Counted from the stretch's first letter, positions 24,727 to 37,229 are shown. The stretch is 64,000 nt of DNA from Amoebidium appalachense (GCA_963693365.1 CAVNZM010000007.1:5828001-5892000), one strand, 5' to 3'. Notes: generated by a model from the sequence alone, not told the origin. Program-made: numbers and translations.

Positions 24727-25575
24727 ATGGCCCGCTACAGTGCATCCAGGCCCGCCGGCACCCTCCTTCCCGCCGTCCTTGGCCTTGTTTTGGCCGCCAC
24801 TACAGTTTTTGCTGCACCCACTGCATCCTCATCTCCCTCTGTTCCCTCGGGCGCCACTTGCCTGCAGCCCAACGTGACCGCACCGGCACAGAACATTGAC
24901 ACGCTCAAAGACATTCTTGGCGACAATGGCCCGGTGGTGTGCCCGGCCCTCAAACACAACGCCTACGGCCGTGGCGTCGAAGCCATGCTGCCGGCCATCA
25001 TCGGCGCAGACATCACCTGTGTGGGGGTGGCCACCAACACAGAGGCCCGCGCTGTGCGTGCCGGCAACTTTACTGGGCGCATCATTCGGCTTCAGCCGGC
25101 CACTGGCGGTGAGGTCGAGTCTGCGCTGGGCCTCGGTGTGGACGAGCTTGTGGCCAGCCTGGAGGGAGCCCAGCAGGTGTCGGCCGCGGCGCAGCAACAC
25201 AACCGCACCATGGCTGTGCACGTGGGCCTGTCGTCGGGCGGCATGCAGAGGTGGCTGGATGTGCGGAGCGAGGAGGGCCGGGCCGATGCGCTGGAGATGC
25301 TCGAGCTGCCCGGGCTGACCGTGGCCGGCATCATGACGCACTTCCCCACCGAGGACAAGGCTGCCGTGGTGGGCGGGCTGGCGCGGTTCGTCAAGGACAG
25401 CAAGTGGCTCGTGCGGGAGGGCGGCCTGGACCGCAGCGCACTGCTGCTGCACGCTGCGAGCTCCTACGCCACGCTGGACGTGCCCAGCGCCCGGCTGGAT
25501 CTGGTGCGGCCTGGCAGTGTCCTGTTTGGCGACAACGTGCTGGCCACCGACGCAGAGCTGTTTGTGAGAGTGTAG
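24727..25575 (+). CDS. Secreted alanine-racemase-fold protein (Bsr-like), copy 2
   Basis: Intronless, 282 residues, nearly identical to copy 1. It has the same signal peptide and motifs (LKHNAYGRG, CVGVATNTEARAV, VHVGLSSGGM, IMTHFPTED, HAASSYATLD, LVRPGSVLFGD). Differences are scattered substitutions plus a two-residue deletion (EVESALGLG against EAESAAALGLG). Both frames are intact, so both copies seem to be under selection or the duplication is recent. Like copy 1 it lacks the C-terminal domain of full alanine racemases. The product would enter the secretory pathway; whether it binds PLP or racemises any amino acid is unknown. Confidence 0.88.
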   Translation: MARYSASRPAGTLLPAVLGLVLAATTVFAAPTASSSPSVPSGATCLQPNVTAPAQNIDTLKDILGDNGPVVCPALKHNAYGRGVEAMLPAIIGADITCVGVATNTEARAVRAGNFTGRIIRLQPATGGEVESALGLGVDELVASLEGAQQVSAAAQQHNRTMAVHVGLSSGGMQRWLDVRSEEGRADALEMLELPGLTVAGIMTHFPTEDKAAVVGGLARFVKDSKWLVREGGLDRSALLLHAASSYATLDVPSARLDLVRPGSVLFGDNVLATDAELFVRV

Positions 25576-26061
25576 AATAATACTAGGCAAATTGTTCACA
25601 CCTTCCAACTTAGTAACGATAGCTAATTTAGTTTTGTTAACAAAAATGTACATGTGCAAACATTTTACTGTCAATATATAATATTGTAAAACTTGGATGA
25701 GTTTCATGTACATACATGCTCAGAACCATTTAAGGATAAAGAGAATTGCATGTAGAGCTATCTAAAATAATACAGAATCCGAAGGCGGTTTGAAAACGTC
25801 GTTTACCTTACAATGGTTAAAAAACCGGCTCTTGCTTTACTGTAGCTGAATTTTGGAAGGAATGGGCAAAGGGCAGGAACAGAGTAATGTGTGTGTGGCG
25901 TGTTTTTCAAGGTTATAGCCTACGGTCGGACTCCACCGTCTCCTTTATGATCGAGCACACCTCCGCTCCCACCGCCTTCCCTTCCCACACACATCTAATC
26001 CTTCTGCCTGCGCCCCACATCCCCCTTCGCTCCTTCGTTTCACACACCCAAAAAAAACGAG

Positions 26062-26134
<73 letters not shown>

Positions 26135-26358
26135 GGGGGTTTGGGTGGAGAGCGAGAGAAAACGAGAAAGGGAGACGCAGGGGGGGGGGGGGGGAGGGGG
26201 GGACTTTGGGATTCCGAACGGTCGGAGACAGAAGCAGAATGAAACTTTGGACCCTCCCCCTTCCCCCCCTCCCCCCCTTCCGGGGGGGAACTAATTTCAA
26301 CCAGCCCTCAGTTTTCATCTGATGATTTACAGCATACAAGTATTGTTCAACAATTTGT

Positions 26359-26468
<110 letters not shown>

Positions 26469-26689
26469 ACACATAAAGAGACATCAGTGTACACTGACCC
26501 AAAAACTACTCAAGTTTCTCGTTCCTCTAGTGCCTTCTATCCATTCGAGTTTTTTTTTGGGCTAAAACAATTCGCTGCTACTCAGTCTGAATCAGCTCAT
26601 TATTAACTCCCTCTGCTCTCTGCGCGTGTGTGCGCGGGAGCGCGCGCGCGCACACACACACACACACATCTCTCTCTCCCCCCCCCTTC

Positions 26690-27106
<417 letters not shown>

Positions 27107-27766
27107 TCTATCCGCTTCTCTCCCTCCCTCCATCCCCCTCTTTTGCTTCTCCCCCCTCCCCCCCCCCCCTTCCCCCCCGCTCCCAAAAAAATAAAACTCT
27201 CTATGCGCCCCCCCTCCCCCCCCCCCCCCCCCTCCCCACTTCCCCTCTCCAACACATACAGACACACACACCCCCTCTTGCCCACGGATGGCCCAATTAC
27301 ATCAGCGGAATCAACTGGGGGTCTGAGCCAAAAGTTCTGCAAAAAAACGATTATATTTCAAATCGCAGAATTATTCTGCACAAGTATTCTTGCGTGCCTC
27401 TGACACCTCAGGAGGAGAGAGGGAAAAACAACAAACACAAATAAATCTAAGATCCAAGGCTAACTTGGTGTATAAGCAACTCAAGCTAAACTGAACAGAG
27501 GTGCATAACGAACGGGGGGGGGGGGGGGGGGGGGGGGGGGGAGAAGGAGGCTTGAAGTCTTTCATTTGTAAGTCTTGTTGTTTTCTTCTTTTTATGTTAT
27601 GGTGGTGGGCCCCCGGGGGAGGGGGAGGGGGGAGGGGGGGCGGGGCAGGCGGGGAGGGGGGGGAGGGGGGCGGGGGGGGGGGGGGGGGGGGGAGGGGGAG
27701 GGGGGGGGAGGGGGGGGGGGGGGGGGGTAGTATGACAGTGAACTTAGAGTTGTTTCCATCAATGAA

Positions 27767-27776
27767 TATATAAATA
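27767..27776 (+). promoter_or_regulatory. TATA-like box
   Basis: TATATAAATA, about 140 bp before the ATG of the candidate ORF at 27915. Confidence 0.35.
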
Positions 27777-27914
27777 GCACCAATGCCGAGTACTCACGGT
27801 CATAAGGTGTGTTTATTATTTGCCCTTTTACAGCTCCCTCATTCATAGACCAACAAAGCAAGACCAAAAGGAGAAAAAAAAAAAGAAAAAGAAAAAAAAA
27901 AAGCATCCGACCAA

Positions 27915-28313
27915 ATGCATGAATCGGGAAGTTTGGACGTCACGGATCATCTGAGGTGGAGAGAAGCAAAAGCAAGATGGAAACGGGAAGAAACTCTCGT
28001 TTTAAGGGGCGGAGGGGGGTGGGGGGTGGGGGGGGGGAAGGGGGGGGGTTGTGGTGGTGGTGGGGGGAAGGGGGGGGAGGGGGGGGGGGGGCATAATCAA
28101 TATTGCGATACTGCTGCATATCTAGGAAGACTCAAGGATATTGCACACAGGTTAGATGCACTCCGAAGTCAGCTAGGAGAAACAGTAGAACTCGCGATCA
28201 CCAGAGTTACGTATGAAATCAAGCACGATAAAATTCTTCAGGTCTTTCACTTTGGCATGTTGTGTATGGGCCCGGGTAAACCGGGTGTATTTGTCTGGTG
28301 GAATGCAGGTTGA
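27915..28313 (+). CDS. Candidate ORF with glycine-rich centre, unrecognised
   Basis: 132 codons from ATG. The first 32 residues are charged (HLRWREAKARWKREET). A Gly-rich centre is translated from G-rich simple sequence, and the C-terminal half is helix-like (LGRLKDIAHRLDALRSQLGE). A TATA-like box lies upstream. The G-rich centre could instead be an intron or make the ORF fortuitous. No function is proposed. Confidence 0.28.
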   Translation: MHESGSLDVTDHLRWREAKARWKREETLVLRGGGGWGVGGGKGGGCGGGGGKGGEGGGGHNQYCDTAAYLGRLKDIAHRLDALRSQLGETVELAITRVTYEIKHDKILQVFHFGMLCMGPGKPGVFVWWNAG

Positions 28314-28983
28314 GAGCAAACCACGCTCTTGGGGGCATGTTCGTTTAAACTGAGGTCCAGTGTTGTCACGTGGGTCACAGGGGGGGGAGGGGGGCTGGGT
28401 ATAAGACCTTTCGAAAGCTCCCCCCCCGCCCCCCCCCCCCTCCCCCGCACCCGGCCCCTCCCCCCCTCCTCCCCTCCCCACTCCTCCCCCCCTCGTCCCT
28501 CCGGATCCATACGCAAATATCATCGGTGTTACCGGTCGACATCGTACCTGGGCCTAATCGTCGATGATCCCTACGAATCCGTCCGCATATTGCTTTCGCA
28601 TACCATTAATGGGCCGAAATGCTGGAGGGATACAGAGTCCGTACATTAGAGCATGAGAGAATCATGTCGTTTACATAGTGTGTGTGTCTTCGTGGGTGCT
28701 TCGTCGTGTAAAGCTTCAGCTTCTTCCTGCCTGGTGGCCGCGCACATGCAGAAACACGTCCTTTACGTACATGACATAGTGCGTGTGTGTGTGCACGGTT
28801 TTTGTGTGTGTGTGCAGGCGTAGGTGTGTGTGAGAGAGTGTGTCCGTGTGTGTGTTTGGCAACGCGTGTGTGTGTGTGTTTGTGTGCCTGTACATGTCTG
28901 TCTGTCTGTCTGACTGAGAGCGCTAGCGAGTATCTGTGTGTGCGGCGTGTGCGTGTGTGTACACTGTGTGTGTGTGTGTGTAC

Positions 28984-29057
<74 letters not shown>

Positions 29058-29059
29058 CC

Positions 29060-29158
<99 letters not shown>

Positions 29159-30342
29159 GTGCGTGTCTGTGTGCGTGCGTGCGTGTGTGCCCGTGTGCGT
29201 GTGTTGCTTTTGGCGGTATGAAGCAAGCACACAAGATCAATAGATAAGAGTTCTCGCGAGAGTGAGAGAGTTTAGTCTAAAGCTTTTCAGCTCGGCCTGG
29301 CCTGGAGGCGCCACGTGCACGGGGTTAGGGAGAGAGATCTAAGGGTCTTGGAGGGGAACAGATCTAGAGGGAGCAATGGAGAAAGGGAAGGAGGGAGGGA
29401 GGGCCTGAGACGGAGGGATCCGGAGGGAGGTCGGAGGGGCGGAGAGAGGGAGAGAGCGAGGGAGGGAGGGGGGGACTTAGAAAGGAGGGAGGGAGGGAGG
29501 GGAGGTCCGAGGGGGAAGAAGGGAGGGAGGGAGGGAAAGAGTAACGATGGGGACTGAGAGGGACCAGAGGGAGAGTTAGACTAAAGACTTGCCGTGGTAC
29601 GTATGTATAAACATGTTTCAGTGACAGGATCGAACCTAAAGTTGGCTGCAAAACATCCACAGATTCCTAACCATGTGTCAGCACACACGATGGCAATACA
29701 AATGTGCTTTCGATGATCTACTCCCCAAGTGAATGCTCCTGTCGCGGCCCCTCAGCAAACTTTCTGCCGAAAGGGCCTGACCGCTGTGCTGCTGCGCATC
29801 TGACCCACACACATTCCTGCGCATCTTAGCCAATCGAAACACATTATTTTATCGGGCCGATCCAGATGGCGGTTTGTACATGTAGGGGGAGTCCACGAGT
29901 TTCCGAAGTTTTCAAATAAAATTATATTTTTACTTCATCAAGTTCCCAGTACTGTGCAAGGAGTGATGGGGTAAATATTCGGGGTATGTGTACCCCAAGT
30001 TTTCTTGCCAAAATTGTTTTTTAAAAAAAAGGTTTTAAACTAATATTAGTCGTTGAGTATTTCCTGGCATCTCAGTATTGCAATTTGCCTATATCTTTTT
30101 TCAAAAATTCAAATTGCGTCAGCCGAGGTATTGGGTGACAATGCCAGTATATATCGCACGGACGCCTCACTGAGGATCAGAATAGATAGCAAGGACTTCA
30201 AAGAAAAGGCGAAACGGGTAAGCCCTACGTTGTGTGCTTACTACAGACCCGTCTTAGTTTTAGCTTTTTAGTACCAGCAAGTTGATTTCAACGGCAAATC
30301 AACCGTATCAGTAGCGTTTTGTCAATAATACCAACAGAAAGT
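28314..30342. other. Repeat-rich intergenic region
   Basis: Has C/G-rich blocks (28380-28500), a (GT)n block (28940-29210) and a (GGGA)n-like purine block (29370-29570), then AT-rich unique sequence. An ORF around 30115-30220 ending at a GTAAGC is exon-like but has no ATG and was not called. Confidence 0.6.
28940..29212. repeat. (GT)n microsatellite block
   Basis: GT runs at about 28990-29052 and 29064-29152, with imperfect GT/GC flanks. Confidence 0.95.
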
Positions 30343-31637
30343 ATGCATCTTCGCACGTGTTTTGTGGCCGTTCTTCTCAGCTTTTCGCCTGTCGCTCTTG
30401 CGCGACCCAAGAAGGAAGTCAGCACGGAGAAGTTGGCAAGATGGGACAAAACCGCACGCCTAACAGTCTATGAGGATGAGAACTGCACGCAGATAGTAAA
30501 TGGAGAGGATGGAAACCCCTACAAGGTAAGAGGACGAAGCGAAGAAGAAGGGTATGACTACATCTAATAGACCTGCAAGTGGCGAGGATTTAGTGTGATA
30601 GTCTCGAGCTCGTTGAGATACTCTGAAGGGCATCACACACGCAACTCACACACCTCTGTCTACCATGCATGCAAAAAACCGACACGTACTCACGAAAAAG
30701 TACTTTGAGTCATAATAAAGCTGCAAAAGAGACGCCGTCCGCCAGGATCATAAGCACGCTGTGTGCTGGCCCAACAGATCTAGTTCAGCATACGATGAAC
30801 GGCCGTCATAGCCTTTGATTACTTGCGTTTCAAATCACTTACATACTTAACAGTTTAAGAACTGAAGATCGAACTCAGGATTTACTCGGGCTTTCCTGAA
30901 TACCAAAGTGTAATTACTATGCAAACACCCACGAGCGAGTTCTCACAGATCACAAACACACCTTGTGAAACCCCACAGATTGAGTTCCAAGCGCAAGATG
31001 ACGCTTGCCTCAAGCTACCCAACACCTCTGTTTACGTCAACCCTTTCATCAAGCGCTACGGTGGGCCTACCCTCCACCTTGCACAAGACGATCAGTGCGA
31101 GTATGATGCCGTGGAAAAACATGAGGAATCGTACATGCCGGTCCCATATGGCACGTGTGTAGGTCCCATACTCGACACCAAGCTCTTCGCTGTTTACACC
31201 CACAAAGGTATGTGTGCTGTGCTATTTCAGCCTTTCTGCTTCCCCTACCCACAACTACCCGCTCATGCACCGACACTCATACACACAAACCTTTGCACAC
31301 ACAAATGCTTAAGACCTAAGGTCTTTAACCCCTCTGCTCCCTATTCCCCCCCCCCCCCCCCCCCCCCCCCCCTTTCTCCTCCTCCCCCCCCTCCCCCTAG
31401 TGCCCTTCCAGCTCTTCTTCCCCGCGTTCAGTTGTATACGTGGGTTTCCATGGCATCTCGGGCAAAAGAGTAATCTTCAAATTATCCCCCCCCCTCATCC
31501 CCCACCCCCTCCCCCTGCCCTCCTCGGTGCATTTTTCTCTTTGTGGAACCCGCCGTATTCACAACAGACTAACCCCTGTCTACCTTCTCTCCCAACTATC
31601 CATTCGTGCACAAGCAAACAGGCGCGCGCGCACGCAC

Positions 31638-31698
<61 letters not shown>

Positions 31699-31827
31699 TG
31701 TGTTAGCTACCACTCATACATTGCCGGGGATGACGTGCTTTCCTACTGCGACAGCGGAGTAGGAGATTACGCCACTGAAGCTGACGACAAGACAGAGTGT
31801 GACCCCAACACCTGGACCTGTCATTAG
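30343..31827 (+). CDS. Secreted cysteine-containing protein, three exons, unknown family
   Basis: Exons 30343-30525, 30979-31207 and 31697-31827 join in phase (0, then 1) to 180 residues. Residues 1-20 (MHLRTCFVAVLLSFSPVALA) are a clear signal peptide. The mature part has about eight cysteines, one in exon 1 (DENCTQ), three in exon 2 (DDACLKL, DQCEYD, YGTCVG) and four in exon 3, ending TWTCH. This suggests a disulfide-stabilised extracellular domain. Donors are GTAAGA and GTATGT; the last acceptor follows directly on an (AC)n repeat. No family was recognised. Confidence 0.65.
31640..31695. repeat. (AC)n abutting an acceptor
   Basis: About 28 AC units end at the AG acceptor of the third exon of the secreted-protein gene. 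Confidence 0.95.
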
Positions 31828-32311
31828 ATGATGTGATTTTATGTTTTACTTTGCTGCTTCGTTGTGATTTTTTGTCATAGTATATGGCCTGTATATATGC
31901 AGGCGATGGTAGATCCAGAAGGGAGCAAGCATTAAGCAGTGAAAACGCTTAGTATAAAGAAACCTGCATGTAAACCTGAGGATTCGAGGAGCTGATTTAC
32001 TGGCTAGCAAAAGTGTATGTAGTTTATGTAACACACAGAATATTGAGAAATGCAACTTCTGTACACGTATATACCTGCCCTAGCAGAGCATTACCGAAAT
32101 GTAACTATCCTTCGAGTGTCGTGTCTTTGGCCATTATATATGTTGAAAGGGTGTGTGTGCGGTATACATATGCCGTGAACAACGGTCCGTGAGAACATAA
32201 TTAAACACAAGGATGCATTACTCGAAAAAGGAATGCCAATAAAGTGCCCTTCCGGAAAGCAACTGGTTTTCGCTGCCTTCCGCAGATGTGGCCAGTAGCG
32301 CCCGTTCGCTA
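31828..32311. other. Downstream flank of the secreted-protein gene
   Basis: AT-rich unique sequence, probably 3' UTR and spacer. No supported feature. Confidence 0.5.
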
Positions 32312-32578
32312 ATGATGCGCCCATACACTATTATAGTTTGTACTGTGTCTCCTGCCGTGTACAATACAATACGAGAGTTATGGTATGATCCAGCTCTGGA
32401 TCTGTGCAAGATTTTTTGTAGGATCCAGCAGCTGACCATGGATAGGCCACAGAAAGTGGATCATGGTGCCCGCATGTATAACCCTTGCACCACAGTGCAG
32501 GACTGCATCTTTTTTGAAGGCTTGCTCGCATGCCCAGGGCAGTTGTGCAAATATCTGTTGTCAAGTTTTTACAGTTGA
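32312..32578 (+). CDS. Candidate small cysteine-rich ORF, unrecognised
   Basis: 88 codons from ATG with eight cysteines. The segment ELWYDPALDLCKIFC faintly recalls the WYYDPALGRC part of Kunitz-type domains (family knowledge), but the other Kunitz positions are missing. No signal peptide or clear promoter. It may be an exon of a larger gene or a chance ORF. Confidence 0.25.
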   Translation: MMRPYTIIVCTVSPAVYNTIRELWYDPALDLCKIFCRIQQLTMDRPQKVDHGARMYNPCTTVQDCIFFEGLLACPGQLCKYLLSSFYS

Positions 32579-32744
32579 GTCAAGTGATACATGTGAGACA
32601 AAGTTTCCGGGATATAGAGGCCAGACACATATGCATCACTGTGGCTATGTGATTGACTCGTGTTTATAATTATGTGCGATGGCGTGTATGATATCTCTTA
32701 TTGAATTGGTTTATATATTTTGGAATTTCCATTTGACATGAAGA

Positions 32745-32816
32745 GGGGTAATGGTCTAGAGGTATGATTCCTGTTTTGGGTACAGGAGGTCCCGGGTTCA
32801 AACCCCGGTTACCCCC
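32745..32816 (+). tRNA. tRNA-Pro(TGG): tRNA-Pro (anticodon UGG)
   Basis: Full cloverleaf: acceptor GGGGTAA pairs with TTACCCC, D arm GGTCTAGAGGTATGATT, anticodon stem CCTGT/ACAGG with loop TTTGGGT (anticodon TGG), and T arm CCGGGTTCAAACCCCGG. There is no intron and no encoded CCA. The A box (TGGTCTAGAGG) and B box (GGTTCAAACCC) are intact. Confidence 0.96.
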
Positions 32817-32818
32817 AT

Positions 32819-32851
32819 TATTTTATTTTTTTTGATTTTTTTGATTTTTTT
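32819..32851 (+). terminator. Pol III T-run terminator
   Basis: Several runs of four to eight T follow within a few bases of the tRNA 3' end. Confidence 0.8.
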
Positions 32852-33256
32852 GTTCGTGCATACAAACACCATATATTTCTGGCTTACCGGTCGTTCATAT
32901 GTGCAGCTTGTCATGCTCTGACATAAAGACACCTTATGTTTTCAATATTTTTGTAGAAGAACGTTGAGCTCCAAAACCTGTGTGAGTAACTGTGTGCTTT
33001 GTGCACGTGTGCACATATACGGTGCCACAGACCCACCTTAATACCGGTCGATATTCGACTCTTGTACCCCATATATTAGCTAGGGTTGGTGCATACATAT
33101 TATGATATTTTAAGAAATCTAGCACCTGATGCACTATGATCCGAAAAGATGATAGAGCCAATGCTTGGTAATTGTAAAAGGTTTACAATCCCCCTTCCCC
33201 CCCCTCCCGGAGTCCCCCCCGGCTCCCCCTCTATTGCCCCCCCCCCTCCCCCCCCT

Positions 33257-33291
<35 letters not shown>

Positions 33292-33515
33292 CCCCCCTCC
33301 CCCACCTTTCCCCTCTTCCCCAACCTCCCCCCCCGGCCCCAGTTTCAAACACTAAATCTGGTCGGCACCGAGGGTGTGGTAGCTAATAGATGAAGGTTCA
33401 AGAGGATGATTTTTTAACTTTCAAAAAATGGATGCAATCGAGAAGTTTTCCCACCTGGCCCAGTTTAATAAAGGCAATCACACATAATAGTTATTATTTT
33501 TTTTTAATTTTAAAA

Positions 33516-33548
<33 letters not shown>

Positions 33549-33844
33549 ACCACTCCTCAGCTGGCTGGGGGAGGGGGGAGGAGGGGAGGGGTCCCGGAGG
33601 GATCTGGAGCCCCAGCATCCCCCTCCCTCCCCCCACTCTCAGGGGAGGGGCCACATGATATGACTAATGACTAGACTATTAGTAAGTATGTATATTGGAT
33701 ACCAACTTGAAAGTGTGTATATTGGATACCAACTTGAAAACATGATGGCATTTGGCAACTTCTCTACACCCACTAATTGGTATCAGTGATTGATTATTGG
33801 GCCCTGGGTTACTAGTGAGCTACTTATAACTACGTATAGGCTTC

Positions 33845-33885
<41 letters not shown>

Positions 33886-34435
33886 TGCTGGGCCCCCCGA
33901 ACCACCGCGGGCCTCCCCCCTCTAGATCTGCACCTCTTGAACTCATATCGAGACCGCTGTTGCTCATGATCACTCACCTTCTCGACTATGTAAACTATCG
34001 GTTATCATGACAACAGCGTGCCCACGTATAATCCCCTTACTCCCGTTTGCCCCCCCCCCCCCTCCTCCCCCCTCCCCCCCCCTCACTCCCCTCCCCCCCC
34101 CTCCCCACGGGCCCTCGCCACAATCCCATGGCAGCTTATTTACTATGTGTAAACAACTGTACACATGAACTGTACATGTTTACTAAAGAATGTGATCTAC
34201 TAGCACACAATTCGTTCTTTGTCATGAATATCACATAAATATTATGTCCGCACCAATAGGAATCAATCTTACCTAAGAAATGAACCATATATGATTCTAC
34301 CGCTGCATACCACATAAACGAAGTGAACCAATAAGATGTTTGCATAAATAGGACGAAGGTCTGACTGGCTTGGACCGCACCAGAATCACGAATGGCATGT
34401 TGCCACCCGCGCTGGCCGCGGATGAACCAATCCTG
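32852..34435. other. Intergenic, C/G-tract rich
   Basis: Holds C/G simple sequence at 33190-33345, 33517-33546, 33845-33885 and 34050-34110. A 35-bp tandem duplication (TATTGGATACCAACTTGAAA) lies at about 33694-33740. No gene is seen. Confidence 0.6.
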
Positions 34436-34466
34436 GGCCTTGATCCGAAACCTGGGGGCTATATAA
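34430..34466 (+). promoter_or_regulatory. Orphan CCAAT/TATA promoter
   Basis: GAACCAATCCTGG followed about 25 bp later by GGCTATATAATAAAG. The layout matches the racemase and fumarase promoters and predicts transcription rightward from about 34490. No convincing ORF follows; exons may lie across the repeat-rich DNA to 40130. Confidence 0.45.
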
Positions 34467-34862
34467 TAAAGCCGTCCCAGTACGGGGATCACATCAGTGA
34501 AGTCTGAGACAGACTGAGTCGGCCCATAGTAAAAGCAACCTGGCCGCGTGTGCCTTTCTACCCGTTCTCTGTCTTTATTCTGATTCAGTTGTTCTCTGCC
34601 TTATCCCAACTAGTTCAACTGTTTACACTATGCTACCCACACGACCTCCCTCATCTCCTTTTTAACCGCAACTTGCGCGTGTATTTCTCCGTAAAGTCTA
34701 CCAATTGCATGGTGCACGCAGTCACAAGACTCGAGATCATAGAATCCCCGTAACCGTCACTGACACCGTGCACGTTGGAATCAGCATGCAGACATGATGA
34801 TCGGCAATGGACATGTACATGTCAGCGTGAAACAGGCACACACACGCGCGCACACACGCGCA

Positions 34863-35100
<238 letters not shown>

Positions 35101-35248
35101 AGACACAGACACAGACACAGACACAGACACAGACACACAGACACAGACACTGGCACACAGACACTGGCACACAGTCACACACACACACGCGCGCTTACAC
35201 ACGCATACACACAAAAGCGCACCCGCACGCAGGCACGTATGCACGGCG

Positions 35249-35335
<87 letters not shown>

Positions 35336-35670
35336 TGACACACGGGCGTGCGGGGGTTCGTGCGTGCGCACACACGTGCACCATAGCACTATGAGTGAAC
35401 ACATTGACAGGAAAAAAACAGAACCGTGACTCGTGCACGTGGGTACGCACGCATGTTTGCACACATGCGCACGCAGGTGCACAGGCGAATACAGGCGCGC
35501 ACTGGCACACTAAATGCACACGCACACTAAACTTAAGGGGCATGCCCAGGCTGCCGCAGGATAATATGCTAAGTTTTCGTGACCCAGTGGCACATATAAT
35601 GACGCATCACGGCGCACACACGTGGCACACTTAAGGGCACAACCACATCGGCTGAGTCAATTTGCTCCGA

Positions 35671-36034
35671 GCAGAACTATTCTGCAAAAGCAAGATTATT
35701 CTGCTATAAGCAGAGTTATTCTACAAACAGCAGAATTATTCTGCTATAAGCAGAGTTGTTCTACACACAGCAGAATTATTCTGCCAGAGCAGAGGTATTC
35801 TACAAACAGGAACATTATTCTGCTACAAGCAGCCAAAGCAGAATAATTATGTTTTTGCGGCTTAATTCTGCTAAAACTGATTGCCATTCTGTTAAAAGCA
35901 GAATGATTCTGCTCAATTGCAAAGCAGAATAAATCTGTTTTGCAGAATATTTCTGCCTGTTGCAGAATATTTTTGCTTTTGCAAAATAATTCCGCTATTA
36001 CAGAATAATTCTGCCTTTTGCAGAATAATTCTGC
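35671..36034. repeat. Array of 17 near-palindromes at about 20-bp spacing
   Basis: Consensus GCAGAATWATTCTGC (7-bp arms about one central base). Starts are near 35671, 35691, 35710, 35730, 35750, 35770, 35789, 35809, 35838, 35860, 35898, 35924, 35942, 35961, 35980, 36000 and 36020. Spacers are A/T-rich. A lone copy occurs at 27365-27379. Confidence 0.85.
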
Positions 36035-36702
36035 TGTTTACAAGTCGACCCAGCCGACGTGGCTGGGCACCAACCCTGAGGCCCTCACTTTCTCGATCCA
36101 AGTTTTTCTCTCTTACTCCCCGTATCCCTCCCCCCTCCCCCCCCTCCCCCCCCCTCCCCCTCCCTCCCTACCCCCCTCCCCAGCCCTCTCTCTCACTCTC
36201 TATCTGCTCCCCCCCCCCCCCCCCCCCCCCCCCCCACCACCACCACCACCACCACCACACACATACACACACTCTGGCGCAAACAATATGAATCATCCAT
36301 CACCCGGTATGTATACATCTTGTTCAGATCTGCTGGTCGAGCCGAAGGAGAAAGTTGGGTGGTGGTGGTGGTGGTGGAGAAGGGGGGGGGGGGGGGGGGG
36401 ATCACCAGATGGGACCTCAATATTTACTACTGCTACCCCACCACTTCCCCTATTTCAAATTCAAAAAAGCCTAAGGAACCTCGAGCTTGAATTCCGGATT
36501 CCCCTGCCTATCGAGAACACTCTGAATGTGCGAACTAAAAAGCTATCGAGGCCTTTGCTAATAATAGTGCTCCCGATGACGACCCCATTCCCCCAACCAC
36601 ATCACCGTGACGATCCCCTGCCCCGCAAAACCCTTATTGAGTGACCCGCCCACCCGACCACCCCCCTTCCCCCCCCCCCCCCCCCCTCCCCCCCCCACCC
36701 CC

Positions 36703-36746
<44 letters not shown>

Positions 36747-36842
36747 CCTTTCCCCTCCCCCCAATCAAAACCACCACCACGCCACCACCACCAACAACAA
36801 CAACACCAACCCCCTGAGTCCCCCCCCCCCCCCCCCCCCCCC

Positions 36843-36878
<36 letters not shown>

Positions 36879-37084
36879 CAACAACAACAACAACAACAAC
36901 AAAAACAAAAAAAAAAAAAAAAAAAAAAAAAAACCCCTCTCCAAATCGATGTCTCCATGCCTCCAATCCATCATATTGTTAAGTTGATACAAGCAATATT
37001 TTGTCACGGAATTCGACCTTAACTCTGAATGGTCTAGGTTCACGTTTAAGCTCAGGATAGCTCCTAAAAGTTTAAACTCGCACC

Positions 37085-37125
<41 letters not shown>

Positions 37126-37225
37126 AAAAAAAAAAAAGAAGAAGATTGTAGAGGCCACTGACGCTGGGCCCGGTTGAGAAGCGGGGGAGTGGGGGGGGTG
37201 GGGGTGGGGAGGAAATAAGATAGCG

Positions 37226-37229
<4 letters not shown>

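Larger units (their letters stand above)
22380..25820. repeat. Inverted duplication holding two racemase-like genes
   Basis: The arms are roughly 22380-23540 and 24670-25820 in opposite orientation. Beyond the ORFs the 3' flanks still match: AATATTGTAAAAC followed by GTGTACATAC / ATGTACATAC, and ATGTAGAGCTA with CAGA-TC-GAAG. The duplication therefore covered more than the coding sequence. The spacer of about 1.2 kb holds both promoters. Confidence 0.85.

Noticed and set aside
30053-30271. Upstream exon for the secreted-protein gene
   Set aside because: The ORF starts at TTG, has no ATG, and the signal-peptide exon at 30343 already begins with ATG.
35671-36034. CRISPR-like interpretation of the regularly spaced repeats
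   Set aside because: Eukaryotic context, 15-bp near-palindromes with only about 5-bp A/T spacers, and no cas genes.
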